Below are positions 1 through 6,084 of a stretch of 7,074 bases of DNA, one piece after another. A program made the translations under genes and the position numbers. Source of the DNA: DATLCI01 sp046714215 (GTDB lineage Bacteria; Acidobacteriota; Terriglobia; Terriglobales; Acidobacteriaceae); NCBI GenBank assembly GCA_046714215.1, contig JBKKBM010000017.1, positions 1-7,074 of the forward strand, in the 5' to 3' direction. How positions within the stretch are numbered: the stretch's first letter is position 1; each line of letters opens with the position of its first letter. The notes under the pieces are model-generated. The model made no database searches. It saw nothing but the letters and a program-made list of their open reading frames with translations, and was not told the DNA's origin.

Positions 1-73
1 CGGTTTCCAGTTCAAGCCGGATGGCTTGAAGGTCGGCGGTAACGCGGCGGATGCGGTCAGTAAAATCAGGCAT
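1..73 (-). CDS. N-terminal fragment of an unidentified protein, cut by the window edge
   Basis: An ATG read leftwards from position 73 opens a frame that stays free of stops to the window edge (24 complete codons). The peptide begins MPDFTDRIRRVTADLQAIRL and continues ELET; it is hydrophilic and heptad-like, suggesting an alpha-helical or coiled-coil start with no signal peptide. Upstream on the coding strand there is only a weak purine stretch (GAG, 8 bases before the ATG). The gene would diverge from yqhQ, with about 150 bases between the two starts, so that gap would hold both promoters. I do not recognise the family, and 24 codons are too few to be sure the gene is real. Confidence 0.4.
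   Translation of the reverse strand, partial: MPDFTDRIRRVTADLQAIRLELET
11..30. repeat. Perfect 8-base inverted repeat inside the fragment gene
   Basis: TTCAAGCC and GGCTTGAA are exact inverted copies separated by GGAT. The element sits within the putative minus-strand reading frame. Its AAGCC/GGCTT ends recall the palindromes found in the two larger intergenic gaps, but the core differs (GGAT in place of AA or GA), so membership in that family is doubtful. It may be chance. Confidence 0.3.
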
Positions 74-223
74 TTAGGTGACTCAATCCCAAGGTAGCGC
101 TTTTAGAAGCAGTTTGGCCGATTTCCAATGGCCAAGGTTACGCCCAATTATGCAGATTTCGGGCCAAACCTCACAGATAACGAAGGTAATCAATCGCACC
201 CTCCCCGGGTGGGGTATCATCTA

Positions 224-1222
224 ATGCATATGGGATTTTTGCGACACAACTTCAAGTTCCTCACGGCTTTGCAGTTGCTACCGGCACTGGAAAGCGGCGA
301 GGAGACCACCCTGGTGGGTGGGCAGGCGGTGCTGGAGGGCGTGATGATGCGCTCGCCGCACGCTTGGGGTATCGCCGTGCGCAAACCAAGCGGCGAGATG
401 GTGACGCACGTGGAGAAACTGGACCGCCCCAGTGAAAAGCGTAAGTGGCTGGCGTGGCCGTTCATCCGCGGGGTAGCGACCCTGGGCCAGGCGATGACGC
501 TGGGCTTCCGCGCGCTGCAGTTCTCCGCCAACGTGGCCCTGGAAGAAGAACAGAAAGACCAGCCCAAAGAAAAACGCTTGGAATTCAGCGGCTGGCTGGC
601 GTTCGTGAATATCGCGCTGTCACTGGGGTTCTTCATCGCGATGTACAAGTTCATTCCCTTCTTCGTAGCGAAGTGGGTGACCCATGCGTATCCGAGTTTT
701 GATAACCGCTTTGGGACAAGTTTGATCGACGGCGTGATCCGCATCGCGTTGTTTTTGACGTTCATCTACCTGACGTCGCGGATGAAGGACATCCGGCGGG
801 TGTTTGAATATCACGGTGCCGAGCATAAGACGGTGTTCGCGTTCGAGAGCGGCAAGCCGGTGACGGTGGAGCACGCGCAGAGCTTTCAGACATTTCATCC
901 GCGCTGCGGGACGAGCTTCCTGATGACGGTGATGCTGATCTCGATCCCCATCTACATGCTGTTTCCGAATTTTGGCTTCCTGCAGGGCTTCCTGCTGCGC
1001 ATCGCGATGTTGCCGGTGATCGCGGGCGTCTCGTACGAGATCATCCGCTATGCGGCGCGGAAGCAGTCGTCGCTGTTCGCGCTGATGACGCAGCCGGGTC
1101 TCTGGCTGCAACGCATCACCACCCAACCGCCCGCGGATGGGCAGGTGGAGTGCGCGATGAAGGCGTTGGATGAAGCCATGCAGATGGAAAAACAGTTGGG
1201 CGGCAAGCTGGTCCTTGCCTAG
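224..1222 (+). CDS. yqhQ: DUF1385 family membrane protein, YqhQ-like
   Basis: This is a 332-residue protein of the DUF1385/YqhQ family, known from Bacillus and many other bacteria; its biochemical role is not established to my knowledge. Hallmarks, numbered from the start at 224, are GGQAVLEGVMM (about 32-42), EYHGAEHK (195-202), HPRCGTSF (225-232) and QPGLWLQ (290-296). Hydrophobic segments at about 123-148, 167-185, 232-248 and 254-273 make it a polytopic inner-membrane protein. The conserved His, Glu and Cys residues have prompted suggestions of metal binding, which is unproven. The frame is open back to an ATG at 128, but those 32 extra residues look like non-coding sequence. The 224 start has GGGG nine bases upstream and gives a length close to Bacillus YqhQ (about 318). 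A third ATG lies at 230. Location next to prfA-prmC is a recurring arrangement for this family. Confidence 0.9.
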   Translation: MHMGFLRHNFKFLTALQLLPALESGEETTLVGGQAVLEGVMMRSPHAWGIAVRKPSGEMVTHVEKLDRPSEKRKWLAWPFIRGVATLGQAMTLGFRALQFSANVALEEEQKDQPKEKRLEFSGWLAFVNIALSLGFFIAMYKFIPFFVAKWVTHAYPSFDNRFGTSLIDGVIRIALFLTFIYLTSRMKDIRRVFEYHGAEHKTVFAFESGKPVTVEHAQSFQTFHPRCGTSFLMTVMLISIPIYMLFPNFGFLQGFLLRIAMLPVIAGVSYEIIRYAARKQSSLFALMTQPGLWLQRITTQPPADGQVECAMKALDEAMQMEKQLGGKLVLA

Positions 1223-1250
1223 CGGCTCCCGCCGCTAATTTTCGATTTTT
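1221..1250 (+). terminator. Putative Rho-independent terminator of yqhQ, overlapping its stop codon
   Basis: AGCGGC and GCCGCT form a perfect 6-bp GC-rich stem around a TCCC loop, followed by AATTTTCGATTTTT. The stem begins at the second base of the yqhQ TAG stop. A second AT-rich inverted repeat (TTTTTC/GAAAAA, 1246-1259) follows at once and could stop transcription from the other direction. Such a terminator would separate yqhQ from prfA transcriptionally. The stem is short, so its strength is uncertain. Confidence 0.5.
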
Positions 1251-1267
1251 CCCGAAAAACATTACCT

Positions 1268-1282
1268 CAGCGGCTAAAGCCG
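1268..1282. repeat. Dispersed palindrome, copy 1 (CAGCGGCTAAAGCCG)
   Basis: CGGCT and AGCCG are inverted copies around AA. The full 15 bases are identical to positions 3368-3382 at the end of prmC. Repetition of the same palindrome in two gaps over 2 kb apart marks it as a dispersed, REP-like element. Its function is not known. Confidence 0.65.
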
Positions 1283-1299
1283 TAATCAGTGTGGCAGTT

Positions 1300-1376
1300 A
1301 ACGGCGCAGCTAAAGCCGCGCCCTTTCAAAGCAAAAGGCAACGGCGAGACTGAAGTCGTGCCCTTTCCGAAAGCAA
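1300..1376. repeat. Two tandem 40-base units carrying variant palindromes
   Basis: Unit 1 (palindrome 1303-1322) and unit 2 (palindrome 1343-1362) are exactly 40 bases apart. Both read AACGGCG, then a palindromic core, then GCCCTTTC and a GCAA end. Over the 25-base core plus flank, 19 positions agree. Unit 1 has arms GGCGCAGCT/AGCCGCGCC (one mismatch) around AA; unit 2 has GGCGAGACT/AGTCGTGCC with more mismatches. They fill most of the gap before prfA, so any prfA promoter must lie within or after them. The stretch 1391-1430 after the units is AT-richer but shows no convincing -35/-10 pair. Confidence 0.65.
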
Positions 1377-1430
1377 CCGAGATGCGGCCCTGGCAACAGC
1401 AATTTTTAACCCTTGCATCGTTATTCAACC

Positions 1431-1435
1431 GGTGA
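1431..1435 (+). promoter_or_regulatory. Ribosome binding site of prfA (GGTGA) that decides the start
   Basis: GGTGA lies five bases before the ATG at 1441. The in-frame GTG at 1432 overlaps this motif and has no Shine-Dalgarno sequence of its own, so 1441 is the preferred start. Confidence 0.55.
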
Positions 1436-1440
1436 AACTT

Positions 1441-2514
1441 ATGTTTGAACGTTTAGACCAGATGGAAAAAAAGTATGACGAGCTGACGGCGGCGCTGTCG
1501 TCGCCGGACATCGTCAATGATTCGGCCCGCTACCAGAAGACGGCGAAGGCGCACAGCGATCTTTCGGACACGGTAGAAAAGTACCGCGAACTAAAAGACC
1601 TGACGCAAGGCATCGCCGAGAGCCGGGTGATGGTGGCGGAAGAGGCGGACGTAGAGATGCGTCGCTATGCCGAAGAAGAGCTGGCCAAGCTGGAAGCGCG
1701 CAAAACGCAGGTAGAAGAAGAGTTGAAGCTGCTGCTCGTGCCGAAGGACCCGAATGACGAGAAGAATGTGATCCTAGAGATCCGGGCAGGCACGGGCGGG
1801 GATGAGGCTTCATTGTTCGCGGCCGAGATGTTCCGCCTGTACACACGGTACGCCGAGGGCAAGCGCTGGAAGGTGGAAGTGCTGTCGAGTTCTGAGTCGG
1901 GTATTGGCGGGATGAAGGAAGTGATCGCCATCATCGAAGGCCAGAATGTCTACTCACAAATGAAGTATGAAAGCGGCGTGCACCGGGTGCAGCGGGTACC
2001 AGCGACGGAGACCCAGGGCCGGGTGCACACTTCCGCCATCACGGTAGCGGTGCTGCCGGAGGCGGAAGACGTAGACGTCAAGATCGAGGCGAAGGACATC
2101 CGCATCGATACGTTCTGTTCATCAGGGCCGGGTGGACAATCAGTGAACACGACGTATTCAGCGGTCCGCATCACGCACCTGCCGACTAACACAGTGGTGA
2201 GTTGCCAGGATGAGAAGTCGCAAATCAAGAACCGCGAGAAGGCGATGCGGGTGTTGCGCTCGCGCTTGTATGAAGTCGAGATGGAGCGGCAGCAGGCGGC
2301 GCTGGCCAAAGAACGCAAGCAGCAAGTGGGGAGCGGCGACCGCAGTGAAAAGGTGCGAACGTACAACTTTCCGCAGAACCGGGTGACCGATCACCGCATC
2401 GGACTGACGATTCATCAGTTGTCGGAGATCATGGAAGGCAAGATGCAGCCGATCGTGGATGCGCTGGCTACGCATTATCAGGCGGAGAAATTGAAGCAGG
2501 AAGCGACGGCCTGA
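1441..2514 (+). CDS. prfA: Peptide chain release factor 1 (RF1)
   Basis: RF1 is a cytoplasmic protein that recognises UAA and UAG in the ribosomal A site and triggers release of the finished peptide. The protein has 357 residues from the ATG at 1441, matching the family (E. coli 360). The N-terminal helical domain (about 1-105) begins MFERLDQMEKKYDEL. The stop-codon recognition tripeptide is PAT (187-189, in RVPATETQGRVHTSA), diagnostic of RF1 rather than RF2, which has SPF. The catalytic GGQ (231-233) lies in SSGPGGQSVNTTYS, followed by the conserved SAVRITHLPT and CQDEKSQ. The C-terminal part includes RTYNFPQNRVTDHR. The start at 1441 is chosen over the GTG at 1432 because of GGTGA just upstream and the usual family N-terminus. 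It lies 12 bases before prmC, which modifies the glutamine of its GGQ, so the two are surely cotranscribed. All key residues are intact. Confidence 0.98.
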   Translation: MFERLDQMEKKYDELTAALSSPDIVNDSARYQKTAKAHSDLSDTVEKYRELKDLTQGIAESRVMVAEEADVEMRRYAEEELAKLEARKTQVEEELKLLLVPKDPNDEKNVILEIRAGTGGDEASLFAAEMFRLYTRYAEGKRWKVEVLSSSESGIGGMKEVIAIIEGQNVYSQMKYESGVHRVQRVPATETQGRVHTSAITVAVLPEAEDVDVKIEAKDIRIDTFCSSGPGGQSVNTTYSAVRITHLPTNTVVSCQDEKSQIKNREKAMRVLRSRLYEVEMERQQAALAKERKQQVGSGDRSEKVRTYNFPQNRVTDHRIGLTIHQLSEIMEGKMQPIVDALATHYQAEKLKQEATA

Positions 2515-2526
2515 TTCCCGATAGAG

Positions 2527-3393
2527 ATGAACATTCGCGAAGCGATGGCGGCGGCGGTGGAACGGCTCAGCTCTGAGCCTATAGGGCCGCCGCGCATGGC
2601 GGCGGAGACGCTGCTGATGCATGTGCTGGGGCGCGACCGGACGTTTGTGATCGCACATCCGGAGTTTGCTCTCACCGATTTTCAGGCTACCGCTTTTTCC
2701 GACGCGGTGGCGCGCCGCGCCAGCGGCATTCCTTTGCAATACATCACCGGACATCAAGAATTCTGGAGGCTGGACTTCCTCGTGTCGCCGGCCGTGCTGA
2801 TCCCGCGCCCGGAGACGGAGCACCTGGTAGAAGCGGCGGTGGCGAAAGTCCGCGCGCTGCAGATAGCGAAGCCGCGGATCGTGGATGTGGGAACGGGGTC
2901 GGGATGCATCGTGCTGGCGCTAGCGTCGGAATTGTCGGAGGCGGAGTTATCCGCGGCGGATATTTCTTTAGACGCGTTGGCGATGGCACAGGAGAATGCC
3001 TCGCGGTTGCGGTTGGCCGACCGGGTGCAGTTCCGGCAGTCCGACTTACTCGGCGCGTTCGCGGGAGAGAAGTTCGACATGGTGGTATCGAATCCTCCGT
3101 ATGTGGGGCGGCAGGAGTGGGAAAAAGTACAGAAGGAAGTCCGCGAGCATGAACCGGACGTGGCCGTGTTTGCCGGGGAGCGCGGGATCGAGATCTATGG
3201 GCGGCTAATCCCGGAGGCGCGCACGGCGCTGCGTCCGGGCGGGTGGCTGATGATGGAGATCGGATATTCGATGGAAGCGGCGGTGCTGGAATTGATGCGG
3301 GAGTGGGATGAGGTAGGGAGTATTCCCGACTTGCAGGGTATCCCGCGGGTGGTGGTGGGGCGTCGCCCAGCGGCTAAAGCCGGATTTTTGTAA
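2527..3393 (+). CDS. prmC: Release factor glutamine N5-methyltransferase
   Basis: PrmC transfers a methyl group from S-adenosylmethionine to the side-chain amide of the GGQ glutamine in RF1 and RF2, which raises peptide-release efficiency. The 288-residue protein has the family layout. A helical substrate-binding N-domain (about 1-80) contains GIPLQYITGHQEFW. It is followed by PRPETE (93-98), the SAM-binding loop VDVGTGSGCI (119-128), and the catalytic NPPY (189-192, in VVSNPPYVGRQEW) that holds the target amide. The strand-loop LRPGGWLMMEIG lies at 236-246. The ATG at 2527 follows the prfA stop by 12 bases with a modest GAG five bases off in the AGAGATG context. The protein should end around RVVVGRR (274-280); the further residues PAAKAGFL come from a dispersed palindrome (see that entry). 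The alternative of another HemK-type enzyme is unlikely given the prfA neighbour. Confidence 0.97.
   Translation: MNIREAMAAAVERLSSEPIGPPRMAAETLLMHVLGRDRTFVIAHPEFALTDFQATAFSDAVARRASGIPLQYITGHQEFWRLDFLVSPAVLIPRPETEHLVEAAVAKVRALQIAKPRIVDVGTGSGCIVLALASELSEAELSAADISLDALAMAQENASRLRLADRVQFRQSDLLGAFAGEKFDMVVSNPPYVGRQEWEKVQKEVREHEPDVAVFAGERGIEIYGRLIPEARTALRPGGWLMMEIGYSMEAAVLELMREWDEVGSIPDLQGIPRVVVGRRPAAKAGFL
3368..3390 (+). repeat. Dispersed palindrome, copy at the prmC 3' end; possible terminator
   Basis: The first 15 bases (CAGCGGCTAAAGCCG) are identical to 1268-1282. Here they lie in the prmC frame and encode AAKA of the C-terminal tail; the stop codon follows right after. The hairpin CGGC-TAAA-GCCG is followed by GATTTTTG, so it could act as a weak intrinsic terminator of prfA-prmC overlapping the coding end, much as at the end of yqhQ. 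The stem is only 4-5 bp. Confidence 0.6.
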
Positions 3394-3402
3394 ATGCGCA
3401 AC

Positions 3403-3420
3403 GCACGGCTGAAGCCGTGC
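3403..3420. repeat. Dispersed palindrome with perfect 8-base arms
   Basis: GCACGGCT and AGCCGTGC are exact inverted copies around GA. The core GGCTGAAGCC differs by one base from the GGCTAAAGCC core at 1268-1282 and 3368-3382, so this is a further member of the same family. It lies between converging transcription units. Confidence 0.65.
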
Positions 3421-3452
3421 TGTACCCGATGGCACGTCGCCACAAGGCGCCT

Positions 3453-3470
3453 CCGGGGCTAAAGCCCGGG
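3453..3470. repeat. Dispersed palindrome, imperfect arms (core GGGCTAAAGCCC)
   Basis: GGGCT and AGCCC pair around AA; after one mismatch, CC and GG extend the stem. It shares the GGCTAAAGCC core with the copies at 1268 and 3368. It stands 32 bases after the preceding palindrome in the gap between prmC and the minus-strand operon. Confidence 0.6.
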
Positions 3471-3510
3471 AAGTTGAGCTGCTTGACCCCAAAGGCCCGC
3501 TCTCCCACCA

Positions 3511-3532
3511 GAGACGTAGCCAGCTACGTCTC
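3511..3532. repeat. Perfect 22-base palindrome, 10-base arms, of a second type
   Basis: GAGACGTAGC and GCTACGTCTC are exact inverted copies around CA. This is the strongest hairpin in the window, and its sequence is unrelated to the GGCTAAAGCC family. It lies 29 bases beyond the stop of the minus-strand operon. No T-run follows on either strand (GACAAAACC on the plus side, TGGTGGGAG on the minus side), so it is not a standard intrinsic terminator, though it could protect the 3' ends of the converging transcripts. A dispersed repeat or a protein-binding site is also possible. Confidence 0.6.
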
Positions 3533-3561
3533 GACAAAACCTAATCAGCGCCTAACCGAGC

Positions 3562-4080
3562 TTACTGGATGGCTTGGAGGACGCGGACGCGCCAGCGGTC
3601 GCCATAGACGGTCATCAGGCCGACGTATTGCCGCTCAACGGTCTCGGCGTGGATGAGTTTACCGTTCTCCAGCACCTGGAGTTCGAGGGTAGCGGTGTCG
3701 CGGAACTGCATGGCTGACCCTTCCGGCGAATAAAAGAGGACGCCGATCTTGTGGCCGCGGTCGAGGTAAGTAGTGGTGATGCCGGCGGCCTTCTGCTGTT
3801 CGATCTGCTTGGTGAAGTTCTGCTGGGCCACCCCCACAAAACTTTCCTGCAAGACTCCGGCATTATTTTCCTTAAGCGCGCGGGCCAGGTTCTGCCAGGC
3901 GACGCCGTATTCGCGGATGATGGCCTTCTCGGTGGAATCTTCGACCTGGCGCGGCTGCGCGTTGGTCGACGTCATGGTGACAGAGGGGGCCGGGTCGGCG
4001 GCGTAGAGTACGGCCTTGCCGACGACGACTCCGATGAAGGTGATAAAGACGAGGCAAAGAATGATGATGCGGGATTTCAT
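3562..4080 (-). CDS. Small membrane-anchored or secreted protein, NTF2-like fold likely
   Basis: The protein has 172 residues and I recognise no named family. It starts MKSRIIILCLVFITFIGVVV, one hydrophobic segment (about 4-20) that is either an N-terminal anchor or a signal peptide ending near LYAADPA. A polar Thr/Ser/Gln linker follows (30-48). The rest (50-172) reads like an NTF2-like domain: helices (EKAIIREYGVAWQNLARALK, 51-70, then NFTKQIEQQKAAG, 88-100), then beta strands ending in VYGDRWRVRVLQ (158-169). That ending resembles the DGKWKVMWQ strand of the larger neighbour encoded at 4987-6084. The start at 4080 is firm: GGAGG lies six bases upstream, and the preceding gene's TAA overlaps this ATG (TAATG), so translation is probably coupled. 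An upstream in-frame ATG at 4098 lacks both features. It is the last gene of the operon. Confidence 0.85.
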   Translation of the reverse strand: MKSRIIILCLVFITFIGVVVGKAVLYAADPAPSVTMTSTNAQPRQVEDSTEKAIIREYGVAWQNLARALKENNAGVLQESFVGVAQQNFTKQIEQQKAAGITTTYLDRGHKIGVLFYSPEGSAMQFRDTATLELQVLENGKLIHAETVERQYVGLMTVYGDRWRVRVLQAIQ

Positions 4081-4955
4081 TATTGACCTCCGGCCCAACG
4101 GATCTCATTCCCTAAAACAACCCCGGAGGCGACGGAAAGTAACGCGCCGGGGACGAGCGGCAGCGTAGCTTTGGCGGTGCCGCGTTTCACGCGGGCATCG
4201 ACGGTCGTACGTCCGCGGCCGCCGGATTGAATAAAGGTGACAATGGTGCCGTCAGGTACGGGATTGCCGCTGCAGTCGCGGATAGGATCGGTCTCAACGA
4301 CAATGTCCGCGCCCTGACGCACTGCGTGCATGCGGAGGTTACAGGGATCGGCAGCGGTCAACTGGACGACGCGACGGACGGAAGCGGTGCCGGCGCTGGC
4401 GACAAATTGCGCCGCGCCCTGATTGCGTCCGGAAGAGGTCTTGATCCAGGCGACACCGTCTCTGGAGTTGACGCTTTGGGTGAACTTACCGCCGCCGTCA
4501 ACCGAGAGATCGAACTTCACGGGCGTGGAGGCGACCACCAGATTGTTGTACTGATCAAAGACGAAGGCGACTCCGCGGATGGCGTCGGGCGTAGAGACAG
4601 GCACGCGCGACGGCCGGGCGAGGAAGCTGATGTTGCTGACCTCGCCGGGTTCAACAAAGAATGACTTGGCGGTGACGGTAGCGCCGTCCTTCACTACGAC
4701 GAGGTAACTTCCGGAGTGGCGCAGATGCTCGCCCCCGATGGAGACCTCCTCGCCGGCTTTGAGCGTCCGTTTGATGGCGGTGCCGGGACCGGTAATGAAA
4801 AGAGTAGCTTCACCGCCTACGTCGGCCTTCAACTTCAGGTCCGCACCCGCCTTGATGGTGGGGGGCAGTGCCAGTTCACCGGCCGCGACGGGCAGGGTGA
4901 GCATCGCCAGAGCGAGAGCAAGGGTGAAAATACGGGTCGATACGAAAGCGCGCAT
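4080..4955 (-). CDS. Secreted protein with Ig-like (Big_1/invasin-like) domains
   Basis: The protein has 291 residues from the ATG at 4955, with a clear signal peptide: MRAFVSTRIF, hydrophobic core TLALALAMLTLPVAA, cleavage near residue 25-26. The mature part is all beta-type. A first Ig-like unit (about 28-104) contains IKAGADLKLKADVGG and ends SFFVEPGEV. A second (about 118-198) has VFDQYNNLVVASTPVKFDLS and DGVAWIKTSSGRNQG, typical of bacterial Ig-like group 1 domains. A third (about 205-291) has CSGNPVPDGTIVTFIQSGG and RGTAKATLPLVPG. C205 and C228 could form a disulfide. There is no lipobox and no obvious anchor, so it is probably periplasmic or outside the cell. The start at 4955 is preferred because AGGA lies six bases upstream and the signal peptide begins there; the frame is open to ATGs at 4970 and 5000, the latter overlapping the previous gene. 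Function is unknown. Confidence 0.85.
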   Translation of the reverse strand: MRAFVSTRIFTLALALAMLTLPVAAGELALPPTIKAGADLKLKADVGGEATLFITGPGTAIKRTLKAGEEVSIGGEHLRHSGSYLVVVKDGATVTAKSFFVEPGEVSNISFLARPSRVPVSTPDAIRGVAFVFDQYNNLVVASTPVKFDLSVDGGGKFTQSVNSRDGVAWIKTSSGRNQGAAQFVASAGTASVRRVVQLTAADPCNLRMHAVRQGADIVVETDPIRDCSGNPVPDGTIVTFIQSGGRGRTTVDARVKRGTAKATLPLVPGALLSVASGVVLGNEIRWAGGQ

Positions 4956-4986
4956 GCTAGGTCCTGTCATATTACGTACGGTCAGT

Positions 4987-6084
4987 TTAAGTACGATCAA
5001 TGGTGTAGTGGTTGACGGTGACGCGATAGTTGTGGACCTTGGGCGCTAAGTCTTCACGGACCTCGACGCTGAAGGGGATGGGAGTCTGGGGCACGAGGGC
5101 GCGATCGACGTAAGCGTCTGAGACCCAGATGACTTTGCCGGAATTGTCGTAATAGGTGGCCAGCACGTGGGGAATGTTGACGGTCTGACCACTCTGGTTG
5201 ACGAGTTCGCCGCGCAGCACGCTGTTGCCGTTCGCATCCTTTTCCAGGCGCTGGTTGAGCACGCCGATGACGGGGTCGGCCGAGGCGGGCACCAGCAGCG
5301 TAGTGGGATCGATGCGCACGCTCTTGATGTCCGCAAGCTTCGTTTTGGGAAAGTCGATGCGGAAGGGCGAGACTTCCTTGGGCAGCAGCGTATGCGAGAT
5401 CTTGTCGAAGCTGCTCTCTTCCTTCATGGGATTGCCGTCTTTGCCGATGAGGACGGCGTTGATGGTGACAAAGCCGGGCACGGTGTCCTCGTTGACGACT
5501 TCGCCCATGACAATGACGTTGCCTTCCCTTTCGACGGCGTTCATGGAGACGATGCGCACGCGCGGGGCTTCGACGTTCTGCGCGCCCCAATCATCTTCCG
5601 AGCCGCGGCGGATGATGTCCCAGCGCAGATAGTTCACGGGAATGACCTGGGGAGGTACGGCGACCTCTTTGGTCGCCTGCCACATGACCTTCCACTTGCC
5701 ATCGTCGTTGACAACTTTCAGGTCGCGGCTTTCCTTGAGCGCGCCGACGGCGGTCGACCAGGTGAGATCGGCGCGGATGTCGGCTTCCGTGTCTGACTCG
5801 CGAAGGACGCGGGTTTCCGCGCTCCACAGCGAGGAGAAAGTCTTGAGGCTGCCATCGCTGCCATTGACGTCGCGCTGGAAGGCACCCTTGTCGACATTGC
5901 TCTTAGCAGAGACCATGGCGTAAGCGCCGTTGATGTCCTTTGCCTTCACGCGATCAAAGAAGGCGCGAACGGTGGCTTCAGGCGTACGGGCGGAAGCGGC
6001 GGCGATGCGTGTGCCACGGAAGAAATTGATACCCATCAGCAGCAGCAGGACGAGGACAAAGATCAGAGAAGAAAAGCGTCGCAT
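4987..6084 (-). CDS. Membrane-anchored protein: NTF2-like domain plus two FxLYD-like domains
   Basis: The protein has 365 residues. MRRFSSLIFVLVLLLLMGIN (1-20) is an N-terminal membrane anchor without a lipobox; the rest should face the periplasm. Residues about 32-137 look like an NTF2-like domain: TPEATVRAFFDRVKAKDING, then ADIRADLTWSTAVGALKESR and VVNDDGKWKVMWQ. A linker rich in Pro and Trp follows. Two similar beta units come next. One (about 174-260) is centred on NVIVMGEVVNEDTVPGFVTI; the other (about 272-358) is centred on LRGELVNQSGQTVNIPHVLA and YYDNSGKVIWVSDAYV. Both have the G-E-V-x-N pattern of FxLYD-type domains in bacterial surface proteins. The ATG directly follows the TAA of the upstream gene with no base between, and GAGG lies eight bases upstream inside that gene. 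No catalytic motif is visible, so a structural, scaffolding or binding role is more likely. The domain names are from pattern recognition, not a search. Confidence 0.87.
   Translation of the reverse strand: MRRFSSLIFVLVLLLLMGINFFRGTRIAAASARTPEATVRAFFDRVKAKDINGAYAMVSAKSNVDKGAFQRDVNGSDGSLKTFSSLWSAETRVLRESDTEADIRADLTWSTAVGALKESRDLKVVNDDGKWKVMWQATKEVAVPPQVIPVNYLRWDIIRRGSEDDWGAQNVEAPRVRIVSMNAVEREGNVIVMGEVVNEDTVPGFVTINAVLIGKDGNPMKEESSFDKISHTLLPKEVSPFRIDFPKTKLADIKSVRIDPTTLLVPASADPVIGVLNQRLEKDANGNSVLRGELVNQSGQTVNIPHVLATYYDNSGKVIWVSDAYVDRALVPQTPIPFSVEVREDLAPKVHNYRVTVNHYTIDRT

Noticed and set aside
620..1126. Minus-strand open frame of 168 codons within yqhQ
   Set aside because: Its translation is Arg/His/Gln-rich, and conserved DUF1385 motifs lie on the opposite strand.
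1268..1376. CRISPR-like array
   Set aside because: Only two 40-base units with internal divergence and no unique spacers; palindromic repeats explain the pattern better.
1251..1440. Possible sigma70 promoter for prfA
   Set aside because: No -35/-10 pair with acceptable match and spacing could be found by eye; a promoter is likely present but cannot be placed.
2122..2164. GGQ region of RF1 differs from E. coli (SSGPGGQSVNTTYS instead of SGAGGQHVNRTDS)
   Set aside because: This version is common in RF1 of many bacterial phyla, and GGQ itself is intact, so it is not unusual.
2158..2823. Long minus-strand open frame (221 codons) across the prfA/prmC junction
   Set aside because: It lies antisense to two certain genes; its translation is Arg/His/Gln-rich with no domain, as expected for a shadow frame in GC-rich DNA.
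5167..5796. Plus-strand open frame of 209 codons opposite the NTF2/FxLYD-like gene
   Set aside because: Its composition (Asp, Gly, Val, His) mirrors the complementary codons of the real gene; no domain or context supports it.
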